A stretch of DNA of 64,000 nucleotides from Clostridium moniliforme. Lineage in GTDB: Bacteria; Bacillota; Clostridia; Clostridiales; Clostridiaceae. Positions 63,506 to 64,000 of this stretch are shown here, piece by piece. Below the pieces are notes generated by a model. It saw only the letters and a list, made by a program, of their open reading frames with translations. It did no database searches and was not told the origin of the DNA. A program made the translations under genes and the position numbers. Position 1 is the stretch's first letter. The number at the start of each line of letters is the position of its first letter. The stretch lies in the NCBI RefSeq assembly GCF_017873235.1, contig NZ_JAGGJZ010000001.1, positions 248,001 through 312,000 of the forward strand, in the 5' to 3' direction.

Positions 63506-64000
63506 CTATAAATATATATCTGAAAATTCTATTTTCATTCTATCTACACCTAAATAGTCTATATTGTTAATTTCTGTTAATGCACATTCTAAATTATAAT
63601 TTTCATCTAAAATATCTGGTATCTTAACAATAACTTCAGTTCCTACACCAAGTTCGCTACTTATTTCTATATCCCCTTTATTTATTATTGCTAATTTTTT
63701 TGCAATATAAAGTCCTATACCAAAACCTTCACTTATTTTTGTCATTCTATTATTTATTATTTTAAATCTATCAAAAACAAATTCTAAATTGTCTTTTGAT
63801 ATTCCAATTCCATTGTCCTTAATTTTTATTTCCAACATACCATTTTTAGAAAAAATATAAACTTCTATTTTACCTGGATTCTCACTAAACTTTATAGCAT
63901 TAGATAGAATATTTAATATTACTCTTTCCATATGTTCTAAATCACATAAAATTATTTTTTCTTCAATTTGTGTATCAAAAATTATCTCTATAGATTTTTT
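63506..64000 (-). CDS. Sensor histidine kinase, C-terminal part (runs off the right edge)
   Basis: The last 164 residues of a histidine kinase are visible. The reading frame is open to position 64000, so it is longer than the internal methionine at 63931 suggests. The HATPase domain is complete: N box NILSNAIKFSENPG, G1 box DNGIGIS, G2 box GFGIGLYIAKKL, and GVGTEVIVKIP near the end. About 30 residues then follow with no known domain. The phospho-accepting His, sensor and partner regulator lie outside the window. Confidence 0.9.
   Translation of the reverse strand, partial: KKSIEIIFDTQIEEKIILCDLEHMERVILNILSNAIKFSENPGKIEVYIFSKNGMLEIKIKDNGIGISKDNLEFVFDRFKIINNRMTKISEGFGIGLYIAKKLAIINKGDIEISSELGVGTEVIVKIPDILDENYNLECALTEINNIDYLGVDRMKIEFSDIYL

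Noticed and set aside
63506-63931. A complete small ATPase-domain protein starting at 63931
   Set aside because: The frame stays open upstream to the window edge with typical histidine-kinase sequence, so this is the 3' part of a larger gene.

Overview
The window looks like chromosomal DNA of a low-GC, anaerobic Firmicute, most likely Clostridium sensu stricto close to C. perfringens or C. baratii. The grounds are the very AT-rich base use, strong AGGAGG-type ribosome sites, a pyruvate:ferredoxin oxidoreductase, an agrBD locus whose AgrD closely resembles (from memory) that of C. perfringens, a fused glutathione synthetase, and gram-positive type GalT and L25/Ctc proteins. I see no tRNA, rRNA, CRISPR array, transposase or prophage. 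The species is an inference.

Left part (1-14214, all minus strand): a CydDC-like ABC exporter pair behind a promoter overlapped by a perfect Fur box; a TPR protein; a 51-residue zinc-ribbon protein; a MATE-gshF-arsR operon that couples glutathione synthesis to a metal-sensor-type repressor; a 59-residue protein; a very large propeller-type sensor kinase without a response regulator; an alkaline-phosphatase-fold protein and an M20 peptidase.

Middle (14540-38819): a YjeM-like amino acid transporter with a structured leader; a PspA module; alr with a MocR-type regulator; cfa; bioY behind a BirA operator; a YgiQ-like radical SAM protein; lpdA-lplA; an AhpD-like protein with a MarR regulator; a two-gene 2-hydroxyacyl-CoA-dehydratase-like/activator operon; and a dicarboxylate transporter, malic/malolactic enzyme and LysR cluster.

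Right part (38800-64000): an M50-like membrane protease; a Lit-like lipoprotein transacylase; a YczE-type membrane protein; L25 with a leader containing a mini-ORF; an SF1 helicase with a possible NERD-like N-terminus; a GGDEF/HD-GYP protein; a four-gene agr-like quorum-sensing operon lacking AgrC kinase and AgrA; the galM/galK/galT genes and a LacI-family regulator; PFOR with a perfect cre site upstream; a GH25 lysozyme; a YhiM-like membrane protein; a patatin; MsrB; and the C-terminal end of another histidine kinase running off the window.

The functional themes are thiol and oxidative stress (GshF, AhpD-like, MsrB, Fur- and MarR-type control), scavenging of cofactors (biotin, lipoate), fermentation of galactose and malate, envelope stress (PspA, cfa, Lit), and cell-cell signalling (agr). 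Several gene starts were moved to the codon with correct ribosome-site spacing; these include TTG and GTG starts.
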